This document shows positions 44,185-52,831 of a stretch of DNA of 64,000 bases, piece after piece. A model generated the notes under the pieces. The model did not search any database, was not told the origin of the DNA, and saw only the letters and a program-made list of their open reading frames with translations. The position numbers were made by a program, and so were the translations under genes. Numbering within the stretch: the stretch's first letter is position 1; the number at the start of each line of letters is the position of its first letter. Origin of the DNA: Chloroflexota bacterium (lineage in GTDB: Bacteria; Chloroflexota; Anaerolineae; Aggregatilineales; Phototrophicaceae); the NCBI GenBank assembly GCA_026707745.1, contig JAPOWG010000047.1, positions 1 through 64,000 of the forward strand. The letters are read 5' to 3'.

Positions 44185-46047
44185 ATGGCATCAGACAGGC
44201 GCTGGGCAATCATTACGCTCATTCTGTTATTGGGCGCTGCGGGTCGAATCCTGCATATCGCCGAGCAGAGCTTCTGGGTTGACGAAGGTTACGCCTTTTA
44301 TCACGCGCATTTCCCGGATCTCCTGACATCGCTGGCGCGCGATACGCATCCGCCGCTCTATTTCGCGGCGCTGCGTTTGTGGAGCGAAGTCGCCGGTCAT
44401 AGCGAGTTGGCGCTGCGCTGGTTCTCCGCGCTGCCGTCCATGCTCAGTCTGGCGCTGATTTTCCAACTGGCGCGGGAGGTAGTGGCGCAAAGGGCGGGGC
44501 CCGCGCGCCGACAGCGCCGTAGCGCGCCGCATCTTGCTATGTTGATGCTGGCGCTGGCCGATGCCGAATGCTTCCTGGCGGCTGAGGCGCGGCACTACAC
44601 CTGGCTGGTCTTTCTCGTGACCTGCAGCATGTTTTTCTTCCTGCGCTGGATACGTCGATCGCGAAGATCCGCTGGCCTGTCCTGGATTCTTGCCACCGTA
44701 CTGATGGTTTACACGCACTACATCACAGCCTTTGCCGGCGTCGCCCAGGGACTCTACGCGCTGATCTGTCTTCGCGGCCTGCAGCGCAGGCGGGCTTTGG
44801 CCGGTCTGATCCTTGCCGCGCTGGCGCTGTCGCCCTGGTTGCTGCTGGTTGGGGCGAAGCAAGTCGGCAACAGCGGCGCCAATTGGTCGGTCAATTTGTC
44901 CCCCGCCGTCATCCGAGACATTCAAGTCAAGTTCTTTACGGAGCAGTGGGCGCTTGTTCTTGCGCTCCTGCTCTTGGGTTTCTTCACCGTGGTCTACGGT
45001 CGCGAACAGCTGTATCGCTTGCGCTGGCACCGGGTCAGTTGGCTGCTATTGCTTTGGCTGATCGTTCCCTTGGTCTTGACCCTTATCGCCAACGAGTTCC
45101 TGCCCTTTTTGCAGCCGCGCCGCTTGACGCTATGGACACCGGCCATCGCCTTGCTGCTTGCCTTGGGATTGAGCAATGTCCGTCGGCCAATTCGAAACCT
45201 GCTAATCTTCGCCCTGCTGGTTTATGGCGCTTTCCAGGTAGATTTCTATCGCGTCAAGCCGAAATGGCGTGTGGTTGCTGAGATGACGGCGCGCTATGCC
45301 GTCGCTGGAGATCTGGTGTTGACGGATATCGCCGGTGGCGACTACCAACTTGGCTACTATTTGAATCGGGAGCTGCCGAGCGGGAAGCTGCTGCCGGATG
45401 GGGCCCGATACGAGTCTTTGAAGATCCAGCGCGATTTCTACTCGGAAACTTATGAAAGCTGGTTGCCGCAATTGCTGGATCGCTTTGATACGGTCTGGCT
45501 CATGCATTGGTCGAATGACCCAAGCGCCTTCAATTGGCTGCGCGAGCTGGGCTTTGAACGATCAGCGGACTTCGTTCATGTGCACGACGGCGGCGCATCC
45601 GGCGACATCGACATGCACGTCTATCGCTATGGTCGCTTTGCTGATGACCCGCCACTGGTTCAATTCGACAATGGTATGGTGCTGAAAGCCGGGACGGTCG
45701 CCGAAAAGCCCTTAAGGGTTGATCTGGTTTGGGAGTCCGCGGCACTGCTGAAGCGCGATTTTACGGTGTCGGTCAAGCTCTTGGATGAAAATGACTTGAT
45801 GGTCGCGCAGCACGATAGCCAACCGCAATTGAATTTGCGGCCCACGAGTGGCTGGCATATCGATGAAGTGATTTTTTCGCCTCATGAACTGGAATCGTCC
45901 CAACTCTGGTCGGATGGCGAATACCGAATTGTCATTGAAGTGTACTTTTTTGAAGCGGGGCAACCGGTCAAGATCCCGACGGCGTCCGGCTCAAAGGCCT
46001 TCACATTGGGGGCCATGTTTTTGGAAAACGCAAGCGATTCAGGTTGA
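44185..46047 (+). CDS. GT-C membrane glycosyltransferase (GT39/ArnT-like)
   Basis: A 620-residue polytopic protein. TM1 is followed by the first extracytoplasmic loop with the GT-C acidic motif SFWVDEGYAFYHA and the DTHPPLYF motif, then about nine further membrane helices to residue 350. A C-terminal extracytoplasmic part of about 260 residues is rich in beta structure. Such enzymes transfer sugars from polyprenyl-phosphate donors to lipids or proteins outside the membrane. The stop overlaps in TGATCA with the stop of the convergent SDR gene, with no intergenic base between them. Confidence 0.85.
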   Translation: MASDRRWAIITLILLLGAAGRILHIAEQSFWVDEGYAFYHAHFPDLLTSLARDTHPPLYFAALRLWSEVAGHSELALRWFSALPSMLSLALIFQLAREVVAQRAGPARRQRRSAPHLAMLMLALADAECFLAAEARHYTWLVFLVTCSMFFFLRWIRRSRRSAGLSWILATVLMVYTHYITAFAGVAQGLYALICLRGLQRRRALAGLILAALALSPWLLLVGAKQVGNSGANWSVNLSPAVIRDIQVKFFTEQWALVLALLLLGFFTVVYGREQLYRLRWHRVSWLLLLWLIVPLVLTLIANEFLPFLQPRRLTLWTPAIALLLALGLSNVRRPIRNLLIFALLVYGAFQVDFYRVKPKWRVVAEMTARYAVAGDLVLTDIAGGDYQLGYYLNRELPSGKLLPDGARYESLKIQRDFYSETYESWLPQLLDRFDTVWLMHWSNDPSAFNWLRELGFERSADFVHVHDGGASGDIDMHVYRYGRFADDPPLVQFDNGMVLKAGTVAEKPLRVDLVWESAALLKRDFTVSVKLLDENDLMVAQHDSQPQLNLRPTSGWHIDEVIFSPHELESSQLWSDGEYRIVIEVYFFEAGQPVKIPTASGSKAFTLGAMFLENASDSG

Positions 46048-46809
46048 TCAAGCGAGCGGTCGACCGCCATCGACCGGAATAATGTCGCCAGTGCTAAAGC
46101 GCAGATGGGCGATAGCGGCGTAAACTGCCTCTGCGACGTCTTCAGCCTCGGCGATCCGCGCTAAAGGTGTCTTGGCTTCCTGCTCGGCGAGCAGCGCGCG
46201 CGGCATTCGTTGCGCATATTCGCCATTCACCCAGCCCGGCGATACCGACAGCACCCGAATCTGCGGCGCCAGGGCGCGGGCAAGGGACCGCGTCATGCTG
46301 TCCATGGCGGCTTTGCTGGCGCAATAGGCCACATTGCTGCCGACGCCGGTGCGCCCGGCAATTGACGAGATATTGATTACAACTCCGCCATCTCCCGACA
46401 TCAATAGCGGTTTCAGAGCGCGGATCGAAGCGAAAGCGCCGCGCCAATTGACCCGGAAGATGCGGTCGATAAGCGCGTCGTCGAGGCCATCGAGATCCTC
46501 ATGGGGCACAGCCTCGGTAACACCGGCGTTGTTCACCAGGATGTCCAGCCGACCCCAGCGCTCCCGCACAATCTCCGCCAAGCGCCCCAAAGCCTCGCCA
46601 TCGTCCACGGGCGCGTGCAACACGAGATGATCCCGGCCCGCCAGGCTTTCCGCCACCGCAAGCGCCTTGGCTTCGTCGCTGTGGTAGGTGATGACAACCC
46701 GCGCGCCTTCCGCTGCCAAGCGCCGGCAGATCGCGCTGCCGATCCCACCGCCGCCGCCGGTTACCAGCGCGACTTGCCCTTCAAGCGTCGTCGGTTTCAT
46801 CCTCAACAT
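46048..46809 (-). CDS. SDR-family oxidoreductase
   Basis: A 253-residue classical short-chain dehydrogenase/reductase. The cofactor motif is ALVTGGGGGIGSAI, the structural NNAG motif is ILVNNAGV, the catalytic Ser is in VINISSIAG, and Tyr/Lys are in YCASKAAMDS (intact, unlike the SDR at 30454). The C-terminus reads FSTGDIIPVDGGR. FabG-like; the substrate cannot be told. The start may be the ATG at 46809 (GGGGA four bases upstream) or the ATG at 46800. It is downstream of the phosphatase gene by 21 bases. Confidence 0.88.
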   Translation of the reverse strand: MLRMKPTTLEGQVALVTGGGGGIGSAICRRLAAEGARVVITYHSDEAKALAVAESLAGRDHLVLHAPVDDGEALGRLAEIVRERWGRLDILVNNAGVTEAVPHEDLDGLDDALIDRIFRVNWRGAFASIRALKPLLMSGDGGVVINISSIAGRTGVGSNVAYCASKAAMDSMTRSLARALAPQIRVLSVSPGWVNGEYAQRMPRALLAEQEAKTPLARIAEAEDVAEAVYAAIAHLRFSTGDIIPVDGGRPLA

Positions 46810-46830
46810 CCCGTCCCCGGTCTCGACCTG

Positions 46831-47526
46831 TCAAAAACTGCGCAAATCCGGCGGCAAGTGCTCCACCCGGTTCATGTAATGCAAGATCGGTCGCGATCCC
46901 TTGTAATTGATCCGCGTGATCGCCGTGTTGTCGTGGTAGTAACGCCAAGTGTTGGGACGGGACGGCAGTTGATCAAAAATCGCCTTGAGCAAAGTGTCAA
47001 GAAAGCCTGCGTGCGAAATCAAGGCGATCACGTCATCCCCTTGTCCGCGTTCTCGAAGCGCCATGGCCACCTTGATCGCGCGGAAGTTGCTGTGCGCCTC
47101 CGGCTCTATACCCAATTCGGCGTCATACCAGCCCGTTTCGGTGATGGTATCCGGCAGATCGAAATCGGGAAACTCGTTCAGCATTGATGATCGGCTCATG
47201 CCATTGAAACCGCGGGTACGGCCATTCCGCCGCTGCCACAAACCGCCTTTTTCGTGAAGATCCGGCCAGACTTGCGGCCGCAGATCAAGCCCGGCGCCCA
47301 AGGGCTGCGCCGTCAATAGCGAGCGGTACATGGCGCTGCTGTATAAATGCGTGATTTGGAATCGCTCGTCCATCACGTCTGTCGCGCTTGCCAGAAAATC
47401 CGCGAGGACATCGCGCTGGCGATAGCCCAGCTCGGTTAGATCCGGGTCCGCCGTGCGACGGTGGGCTGTATTTTCGGTGAGAACATTGTTTTCCGATTCC
47501 GCATGACGGATGAGATAGACGTGCAT
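46831..47526 (-). CDS. Histidine phosphatase / phosphoglycerate-mutase-like protein
   Basis: A 231-residue protein of the branch-1 histidine phosphatase superfamily. The phospho-acceptor His is in VYLIRHAESENN (RHA/G motif), an acidic residue is in the region ETGWYDAELG and the second His is in ALISHAGFLD. It hydrolyses or transfers small phosphoesters; the long middle region differs from housekeeping GpmA. AAAGGAG lies six bases before the ATG at 47526, ruling out a longer frame. It precedes the SDR gene on the same strand, likely one operon. Confidence 0.85.
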   Translation of the reverse strand: MHVYLIRHAESENNVLTENTAHRRTADPDLTELGYRQRDVLADFLASATDVMDERFQITHLYSSAMYRSLLTAQPLGAGLDLRPQVWPDLHEKGGLWQRRNGRTRGFNGMSRSSMLNEFPDFDLPDTITETGWYDAELGIEPEAHSNFRAIKVAMALRERGQGDDVIALISHAGFLDTLLKAIFDQLPSRPNTWRYYHDNTAITRINYKGSRPILHYMNRVEHLPPDLRSF

Positions 47527-47865
47527 CGAGCGCTCCTTTATTGTGTGAACCAAGGCGCTCACGCGAAAAGCAGACTTACAATTTGGCGTGAGCATGGCAG
47601 ATCTTTTCGCTGCTGCCGAGCGGCGCCATGTCTTGCATCGACGGGTGATTGGTCGCATTATATGCCAAACTCGCGCGAAAGATAGCCACGGCGTGCCCAT
47701 TCGCCTCGAGCCGTTTGGGTTCGGCGGTGGCACAGCAGCGTTCATGTTGGATTCGTCGAACCTACCGGATTGCTCACGTATCCGCCGCGCGCGATTCAAG
47801 TCTGGCATATGAATTGGCCAGTCGCTAAACTTGCCCGCGATAAGAACAAGCGAACTGTCGTTCCT
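47527..47865. other. Intergenic stretch between divergent genes
   Basis: Holds repeat copy D near its left end and both upstream regions of the phosphatase and pfkB genes. Between 47630 and 47800 I see no convincing gene, RNA or hairpin; frames that remain open there have no ribosome site or family resemblance. Confidence 0.5.
47552..47628 (+). repeat. Dispersed intergenic element, copy D (short)
   Basis: GCTCACGC and GCGTGAGC form an 8-bp inverted repeat around ACTTACAATTTG-type sequence, followed by TGGCAGATCTTTTCGCTGCTGCCGAGCGGC. It lacks the 5' GGGCG hairpin. It lies directly upstream of the minus-strand phosphatase gene. Confidence 0.65.
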
Positions 47866-48795
47866 GTGGACAAGATCGTCACTCTCACCATGAATCCGGC
47901 GCTGGACGTCGGGACGCGCATCACCTCTGTCGCGCCGGAAATCAAATTGCGCTGCGCCACGCCGGAGTTTCATCCAGGCGGCGGCGGCATTAACGTTTCA
48001 CGCGCCATTCACTTTCTTGGTGGCGAATCTATAGCGGTTTATGCTGCCGGCGGGCATACCGGCGCCATGCTTACTCAATTGCTGGGTGCCGAAGGCATCA
48101 AGTGCCGCGCCGTGCCCATCGCCGGCATCACGCGCGAAAGCTTCGTGGTCTACGAAGAGATTTCGACCCTGCAGTATCGTTTCACCATGCCGGGTCCCGA
48201 ATTGAGCGCGGAGGAATGGATCGCTTGCCTGGAAGCGGTTTTCAATCTCGAACCGGATATCATCGTCGCCAGCGGTAGTTTGCCGGCCGGCGTTCCCGCC
48301 GAATTCTACGGCGAGATCACGCGCTACGCTGCCGAATATGGCATCCGCGCGGTCGTCGATACAGCAGGCGAGCCGCTGCACCGCGCCTTTGGCAAAGGCG
48401 TCTATCTGATGAAACCGAATCTGCGCGAACTGGAACTGTTCGCTGGAGAAAACCTGCACGACGAAGCGGGCATTAAGACCGTCGCCCGCCGCCTGATTGC
48501 CGAAGGCTTGTCAGAGGTCATCGTCGTATCGATGGGCGCGGCCGGCGCGGCGCTGATCACCGCTAACGAATATCAGTTTTTGCGCGCGCCAATCGTCAAA
48601 GTGCAGAGCAAAGTCGGGGCGGGCGATAGCATGGTGGCGGGTCTGGTCATGGGCTTGGCCCAAGGCTGGGATCTGCGGGAGACGTTGTGCCTGGGCATTG
48701 CCGCGGGCAGCGCCGCCGTGATGACCCCGGGCACGCAACTGTGTGGCAAAGACGACGCCTTCAAGCTCTACAGGCGGATCTCGGATTCGGCATAA
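47866..48795 (+). CDS. pfkB: 6-phosphofructokinase II-like PfkB-family kinase
   Basis: A 309-residue ribokinase-fold sugar kinase, the same length as E. coli PfkB and similar in wording throughout: KLRCATPEFHPGGGGINVSRAI, RFTMPGPEL, KVGAGDSMVAG (catalytic Asp in GAGDS) and the end TPGTQLCGKDD. It phosphorylates fructose-6-phosphate, or possibly tagatose-6-phosphate, in glycolysis. The GTG at 47866 aligns with the family start (VDKIVTLTMNPALD) although its Shine-Dalgarno is weak; an ATG at 47809 would add 19 residues. Confidence 0.87.
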   Translation: MDKIVTLTMNPALDVGTRITSVAPEIKLRCATPEFHPGGGGINVSRAIHFLGGESIAVYAAGGHTGAMLTQLLGAEGIKCRAVPIAGITRESFVVYEEISTLQYRFTMPGPELSAEEWIACLEAVFNLEPDIIVASGSLPAGVPAEFYGEITRYAAEYGIRAVVDTAGEPLHRAFGKGVYLMKPNLRELELFAGENLHDEAGIKTVARRLIAEGLSEVIVVSMGAAGAALITANEYQFLRAPIVKVQSKVGAGDSMVAGLVMGLAQGWDLRETLCLGIAAGSAAVMTPGTQLCGKDDAFKLYRRISDSA

Positions 48796-48857
48796 GACCC
48801 GCGAATGGCGGGACTGGGACGATCGTTTAACCATGACCGAAGGTTGGAGAATTCAAG

Positions 48858-49181
48858 ATGACAAGCATTAAAGCGCGAAATGTCAATCATCCGGGCCATC
48901 GAGAGAACCTTAAGGCGGACAAATACCACATCATTCGCGAGGCGATGCTAAACGCGCTGCCGCTTGAAGACTGGATGCCTTTTTCGGCGTTGGAGGAACG
49001 CGTGCGCGCCTATCTGGAAGAAAAGGATGTGCCAAAGTCGCTCTTTCCAAAGCCGGGTTCCGTGCGCTGGTATTGCAAGGCGGTACAACTGGACTTGGAA
49101 GCGCGAGGCGAAATCGAACGTCAGCCTAGAAAATCGCCACTGCGCTTGCGGCGAATAAGAGAGGATCGCCCCTGTTTATGA
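48858..49181 (+). CDS. DUF6958-family protein
   Basis: A 107-residue basic protein with the pattern I associate with DUF6958: VNHPGHRENLKADKYHIIRE, a Leu/Pro-rich middle (LEERVRAYLEEKDV) and the conserved end FPKPGSVRWYCKAVQLDLEA followed by RGEIER. It looks like a winged-helix-sized DNA- or protein-binding domain; function unknown. The stop lies at the start of repeat copy E, which provides the last codons. Upstream AGGTTGGAGAATTCAAG offers GGAG about nine bases from the ATG. Confidence 0.65.
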   Translation: MTSIKARNVNHPGHRENLKADKYHIIREAMLNALPLEDWMPFSALEERVRAYLEEKDVPKSLFPKPGSVRWYCKAVQLDLEARGEIERQPRKSPLRLRRIREDRPCL

Positions 49182-49268
49182 ATACCGCGTCGCTCATGCG
49201 ACGAGAAGGATTACAATTTTGCGTGAGCGCGATATTCCTGGGACCTTTTCGCCGCCGCCTAGCGGCTA
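49166..49268 (+). repeat. Dispersed intergenic element, copy E
   Basis: CGCCCCTGTTTATGAATACC, the stem CGTCGC-TCAT-GCGACG, GATTACAATTTTGCGTGAGCG, GGACCTTTTCGCCGCCGCC and the end TAGCGGCTA. As in copy A, its last CTA (49266-49268) is the stop codon of the adjacent minus-strand gene, here the phospholipase-D-like gene. Confidence 0.75.
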
Positions 49269-50462
49269 GTCGCAGTTGACTTCGCCCGGCGACACTTCCT
49301 GTGCGCTGTCCCAGATTCGACGCCATTCCTCGAGGTAAAGACTCGCGATGACCTTGTCGCGGATGATCACGATGTTTTCATCATTGTTTTGCACGGCGCT
49401 CTTTGAAAAATTGAATGAACCCGTGATGACGGTGTCGTTGTCGATGATGATGATTTTATGGTGCAAGATGTAGCGATTGCCATCCTGGCGCACCTGGGCG
49501 CCGGCGCAATACAGGGCAGGCAATTGGCTCCAGCTCGCCATGCTGTTGCGCTCTTCAAAGACGCCGCGCAAGACAAAGTCCGGATCTGTCATCTTTTCGA
49601 TCATCGCGCCCGCCAATTCATCGAGCGAAAACACGAAGCTCATGAAACGAATAGAGGACTGCGCCGCTCCTATCGACGCCTTCAGCGCGGCAATTTCATC
49701 AGCTTCCGGAGCGAAGATGATGCTGATCTCGCCGGGGTCTCCCGCCATGCTGATGACGCCGTCATTGGATGAGCGCGCTCCAAATTCTCCTCGCTCGAAC
49801 ATTTCGTCGAACTCGGTCTTGTAGGCCGCAGCCGCACCGGCGCTTTCCAATACCAGGACATTGTTGTTGTTGCGGTATGTGCCGTTGAGCGTGTAATTCC
49901 AGGAGCCGGTCCATACAGCGCGCTCGTCGATAATCATGAATTTGTTATGCATCAATCCGCTGCGATTGTCAGTTACGATCGGCACTCCCGCCGCTCTTAG
50001 ATCTAGCAGCGCCGTATTCGAATCGCTTTTCAGCCCATGTCTGTCGTCAGTCACGATACGTGCTGCCACGCCCCGTCGGCGCGCTGCGAGGATGGCCTCA
50101 TAGATGAGCTTGCTATTCAGCTCGAAGGTCGCGATGTCCAGCGAACGCTCGGCGGCGTCAATCGCGCTGGCAAGCGGCGCGTCTATGCCATCGACATAGT
50201 CCGACCTGTCTACGCCTGCGTCCGGCTCGTTAAAATACACTTGCCAATTGTCGCCGACATAACCGCGACCGAACCTGTATTTCACGGTGACAAATGGCGC
50301 TGCTGTCGCTGATGCGCTTTCGCCTTTAACAGTAGGAATGGGACTAGGGGGCGATGTAAATTGCGACGCGAGTGCTGCGGCCAAGGCCATGACGCAGACA
50401 ATAATGAAGGGTATCAGGTGTTTGCTGTGTCGCTTCATGAAGTGTGATCGCGAATCGTCCAT
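49266..50462 (-). CDS. Membrane-anchored phospholipase-D-like protein
   Basis: A 398-residue protein with one N-terminal membrane helix (HLIPFIIVCVMALAAALAS). Two HKD half-sites follow: His172-x-Lys174...Asp179 (MHNKFMIID) and His334-x-Lys336...Asp341 (LHHKIIIID), each followed by a Ser/Gly-Ser-Asn motif (TGSWNYT, TGSFNFS). The two sites form one active centre that cleaves phosphodiesters of phospholipids, cardiolipin or nucleic acids; the outward location favours lipids or extracellular DNA. The start at 50462 is weakly supported; an ATG eight codons later is possible. The stop is supplied by repeat copy E. Confidence 0.85.
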   Translation of the reverse strand: MDDSRSHFMKRHSKHLIPFIIVCVMALAAALASQFTSPPSPIPTVKGESASATAAPFVTVKYRFGRGYVGDNWQVYFNEPDAGVDRSDYVDGIDAPLASAIDAAERSLDIATFELNSKLIYEAILAARRRGVAARIVTDDRHGLKSDSNTALLDLRAAGVPIVTDNRSGLMHNKFMIIDERAVWTGSWNYTLNGTYRNNNNVLVLESAGAAAAYKTEFDEMFERGEFGARSSNDGVISMAGDPGEISIIFAPEADEIAALKASIGAAQSSIRFMSFVFSLDELAGAMIEKMTDPDFVLRGVFEERNSMASWSQLPALYCAGAQVRQDGNRYILHHKIIIIDNDTVITGSFNFSKSAVQNNDENIVIIRDKVIASLYLEEWRRIWDSAQEVSPGEVNCD

Positions 50463-50604
50463 GCTGCTTCGTTGCTGACGCGCTATGACGTAAGCGGACT
50501 ATATCCTGTTTTGCCTCGCCAATCCAGCGAATTTGGCAGTGTATCGGGACAAGCGCTCTAAAATCATAGTACGTCAGTACACCATGAATGCAAACCAAAA
50601 TTTA

Positions 50605-50665
50605 ACCACCGAGGACCCTCGGCTCCCTCGGTGGTGAAAAAATTTGAAGCGATTGCGCTGAGAGC
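50605..50665 (+). repeat. CCTCGGTGGT-type repeat with hairpin
   Basis: ACCACCGAGG (50605-50614) and CCTCGGTGGT (50626-50635) form a perfect 10-bp stem, followed by GAAAAAATTTGAAGCGATTGCGCTGAG. It lies about 80 bases before the ABC-F gene. Related sequences occur at 44046, 60763 and, partly, 43450. Confidence 0.6.
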
Positions 50666-50678
50666 CGACAAGGGACCG

Positions 50679-50707
50679 TTAAATCGACCTGACGCGCGTG
50701 ATATAAT
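50679..50707 (+). promoter_or_regulatory. Possible promoter of the ABC-F gene
   Basis: A perfect -10 box TATAAT (50702-50707) lies 37 bases before the start codon, with only a weak TTAAAT at the 17-base -35 position. Confidence 0.35.
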
Positions 50708-50744
50708 TTCTGGCGTTTTGTCCACATGTGCTTAGAGAAATAGT

Positions 50745-52670
50745 ATGTCCCTGCTCGTCGCGACTAACCTGGGCAGATTCTATGGCGCGGATGAAGTCTT
50801 CAGCGATATCAGCCTGGAGATATCCGCTGGCGCTCGCATTGGCTTAGTCGGTCCCAATGGCGCGGGCAAAACATCGCTAATCGACATTCTGGCCAGTCTG
50901 GATCTGCCGACGTCGGGCAGTGTGACCGTCGCCGGAAAAATACGGCTGGGTTATCTGCCGCAGCGTCCGGAATTGGCCGGCGCGCATAGCCTGTGGGAAG
51001 AACAGGTGAAGGCCTTTGCCGAGCTGCGCGACATGGAAAGCCAGATGGAAAACCAATTGAAGGCGCTGGAAGATCAACTGGCGGACTTGGATGGCTACGA
51101 TGAGGCGCTGGAGCGCTATGGCAGTTTGCAGGCCGAGTATGAGCGACGCGGCGGTTATGAGTACGAGACGCGTATCAAGATGGTCCTGAGCGGGCTGGGG
51201 TTCACCAGCGACGAATACGGAATGCCATTGCCACAGTTATCTGGCGGGCAAAAAACCAGAGCCCTGCTTTGCCGCTTGCTGCTCGAAGAACCGGATTTGC
51301 TGCTGCTGGACGAGCCGACCAACCATTTGGATATCCAGGCCGTGGAATGGCTGGAGAATTACCTCAAATCCTTCCCGGGCGCGGTCCTGGCGGTCAGCCA
51401 CGACCGCTATTTTTTGGACAGCTTCGCCGCGACAATCTGGGAGTTGGAATACAAGCGCCTATTGACATATCGCGGCAATTACAGCGCATACCTCCAGCAG
51501 CGGGACCTGCAGCGAGAAAGCCTGCGCCACGAGTATTATTGGCAACAGCAATTCATCGAAAAAGAGTTGGAGTTTGTCCGTCGTCACATGGGCAGCCGCC
51601 GCACTGCGCAAGCAAAAGGGCGTCTGAAAAAGCTCGAAACCATGCGTAAGCGCGGGAAAATCCTGGAAAGCGGCCCGCGGCATCGCCGTAAGATGTTTCT
51701 GGAAATGGGCGATCATCTGCGCAGTTGCGATCAAGTGCTCATGACTGAAGATCTACAGATCGGATATGACGCCGAGAGTCCCTTTATGACGGTGCCCGAT
51801 GCCCTGGTGCTTCGCGGCGAAACTGTCGCGCTCATTGGTCCCAACGGCGTCGGCAAATCAACCTTGCTCAAAACGCTTGCCGGCGACCTGGCGCCACTGG
51901 GCGGGGGGCTCACGCTGGGCGCCAAGGTGAAAGTAGGGTATTTCGCGCAAGCGCATGAAAAACTCAACCGCGATAACTCAATCCTCGACGAGATCCGCGC
52001 GACCAAGAAAATGCCGATATCCGCGGCACGCGACTATTTGGGTCGTTTCATGTTCAGCAACGAGGACGTCTTTCGCCCGATAGCGAGCCTGTCCGGCGGT
52101 GAACGGGGTCGCGTGGCTCTGGCCAAGCTGACCTTGCTCGGCGCTAATCTGCTCTTGCTGGATGAACCGACTAATCACCTGGATATCGACAGCCAAGAGG
52201 TATTGCAAGCGGTGCTGGAAGGTTTTACCGGCACTATCCTGCTGGTCAGCCACGATCGCTACCTCGTAGACGCGCTCGCGACTCAGATTTGGGAGATGAC
52301 GGCTGGCAAGTTGACAATGCACGATGGCGATTATCAGCGGTTTCTCCGGGATCGCAGCGGGGGCTCCCGCGAAGCCGGAGCAAAAGCCAAGGCGAAAGGC
52401 GGCGCTTCGCGGGACAGCGTAGGCGCCATAGGCGGAAACCTCAGCGTCAAAATCCGTGGATTGAACCCCTTCGAAGCTGCCAAACGCGCGAGCGAGCTCG
52501 AAGCTAAGATTGACGAATTGGAAACGGACTTGAGCGAGATTGACCGGCAACTGCATAGCGCCAGTTTGGCGGGAGACGCCGAGAGCGTGCGGACGCTCGG
52601 CGAGGTTTATACAAAGACTCAGGCGGAATTGGAAGCCGCGCTGGACGAGTGGGGCGAATTCGCGGATTGA
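50745..52670 (+). CDS. ABC-F family ATPase (ribosome-associated)
   Basis: A 641-residue protein with two ABC domains and no membrane segments. Walker A 1 is GPNGAGKT, signature 1 is QLSGGQKTR, Walker B 1 is LLLLDEPTNHLD. Walker A 2 is GPNGVGKS, signature 2 is SLSGGERGR, Walker B 2 is LLLLDEPTNHLD. Between them is a basic linker with SRRTAQAKGRLKKLE. A charged coiled-coil C-terminus follows a Gly/Ala/Lys linker (ELEAKIDELETDLSEIDRQL), as in Uup/YdiF-type proteins. ABC-F proteins act on ribosomes in translation rescue or drug protection. Confidence 0.92.
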   Translation: MSLLVATNLGRFYGADEVFSDISLEISAGARIGLVGPNGAGKTSLIDILASLDLPTSGSVTVAGKIRLGYLPQRPELAGAHSLWEEQVKAFAELRDMESQMENQLKALEDQLADLDGYDEALERYGSLQAEYERRGGYEYETRIKMVLSGLGFTSDEYGMPLPQLSGGQKTRALLCRLLLEEPDLLLLDEPTNHLDIQAVEWLENYLKSFPGAVLAVSHDRYFLDSFAATIWELEYKRLLTYRGNYSAYLQQRDLQRESLRHEYYWQQQFIEKELEFVRRHMGSRRTAQAKGRLKKLETMRKRGKILESGPRHRRKMFLEMGDHLRSCDQVLMTEDLQIGYDAESPFMTVPDALVLRGETVALIGPNGVGKSTLLKTLAGDLAPLGGGLTLGAKVKVGYFAQAHEKLNRDNSILDEIRATKKMPISAARDYLGRFMFSNEDVFRPIASLSGGERGRVALAKLTLLGANLLLLDEPTNHLDIDSQEVLQAVLEGFTGTILLVSHDRYLVDALATQIWEMTAGKLTMHDGDYQRFLRDRSGGSREAGAKAKAKGGASRDSVGAIGGNLSVKIRGLNPFEAAKRASELEAKIDELETDLSEIDRQLHSASLAGDAESVRTLGEVYTKTQAELEAALDEWGEFAD

Positions 52671-52722
52671 CCAGCGCGGAACACCCGCCCAGAGCAATTT
52701 CATCATATTATATTTACCGCCT

Positions 52723-52743
52723 GCGCGACTCTGTGAGTCGCCC
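52723..52743. repeat. Covarying GGGCG-type hairpin, variant copy
   Basis: GCGCGACTC pairs with GAGTCGCCC around TGT, with a single C-C mismatch. The inner arms match copy A (ACTC/GAGT) with a different loop. Located between the ABC-F and metallo-beta-lactamase-fold genes. Confidence 0.55.
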
Positions 52744-52831
52744 GAAAACAAGCACTTCGGACTTTCCAAAACATCAGTCTGGCGATACAATTAGAACATG
52801 CTTGCTAAGCTGACGATGAAGGAGCGTCATC

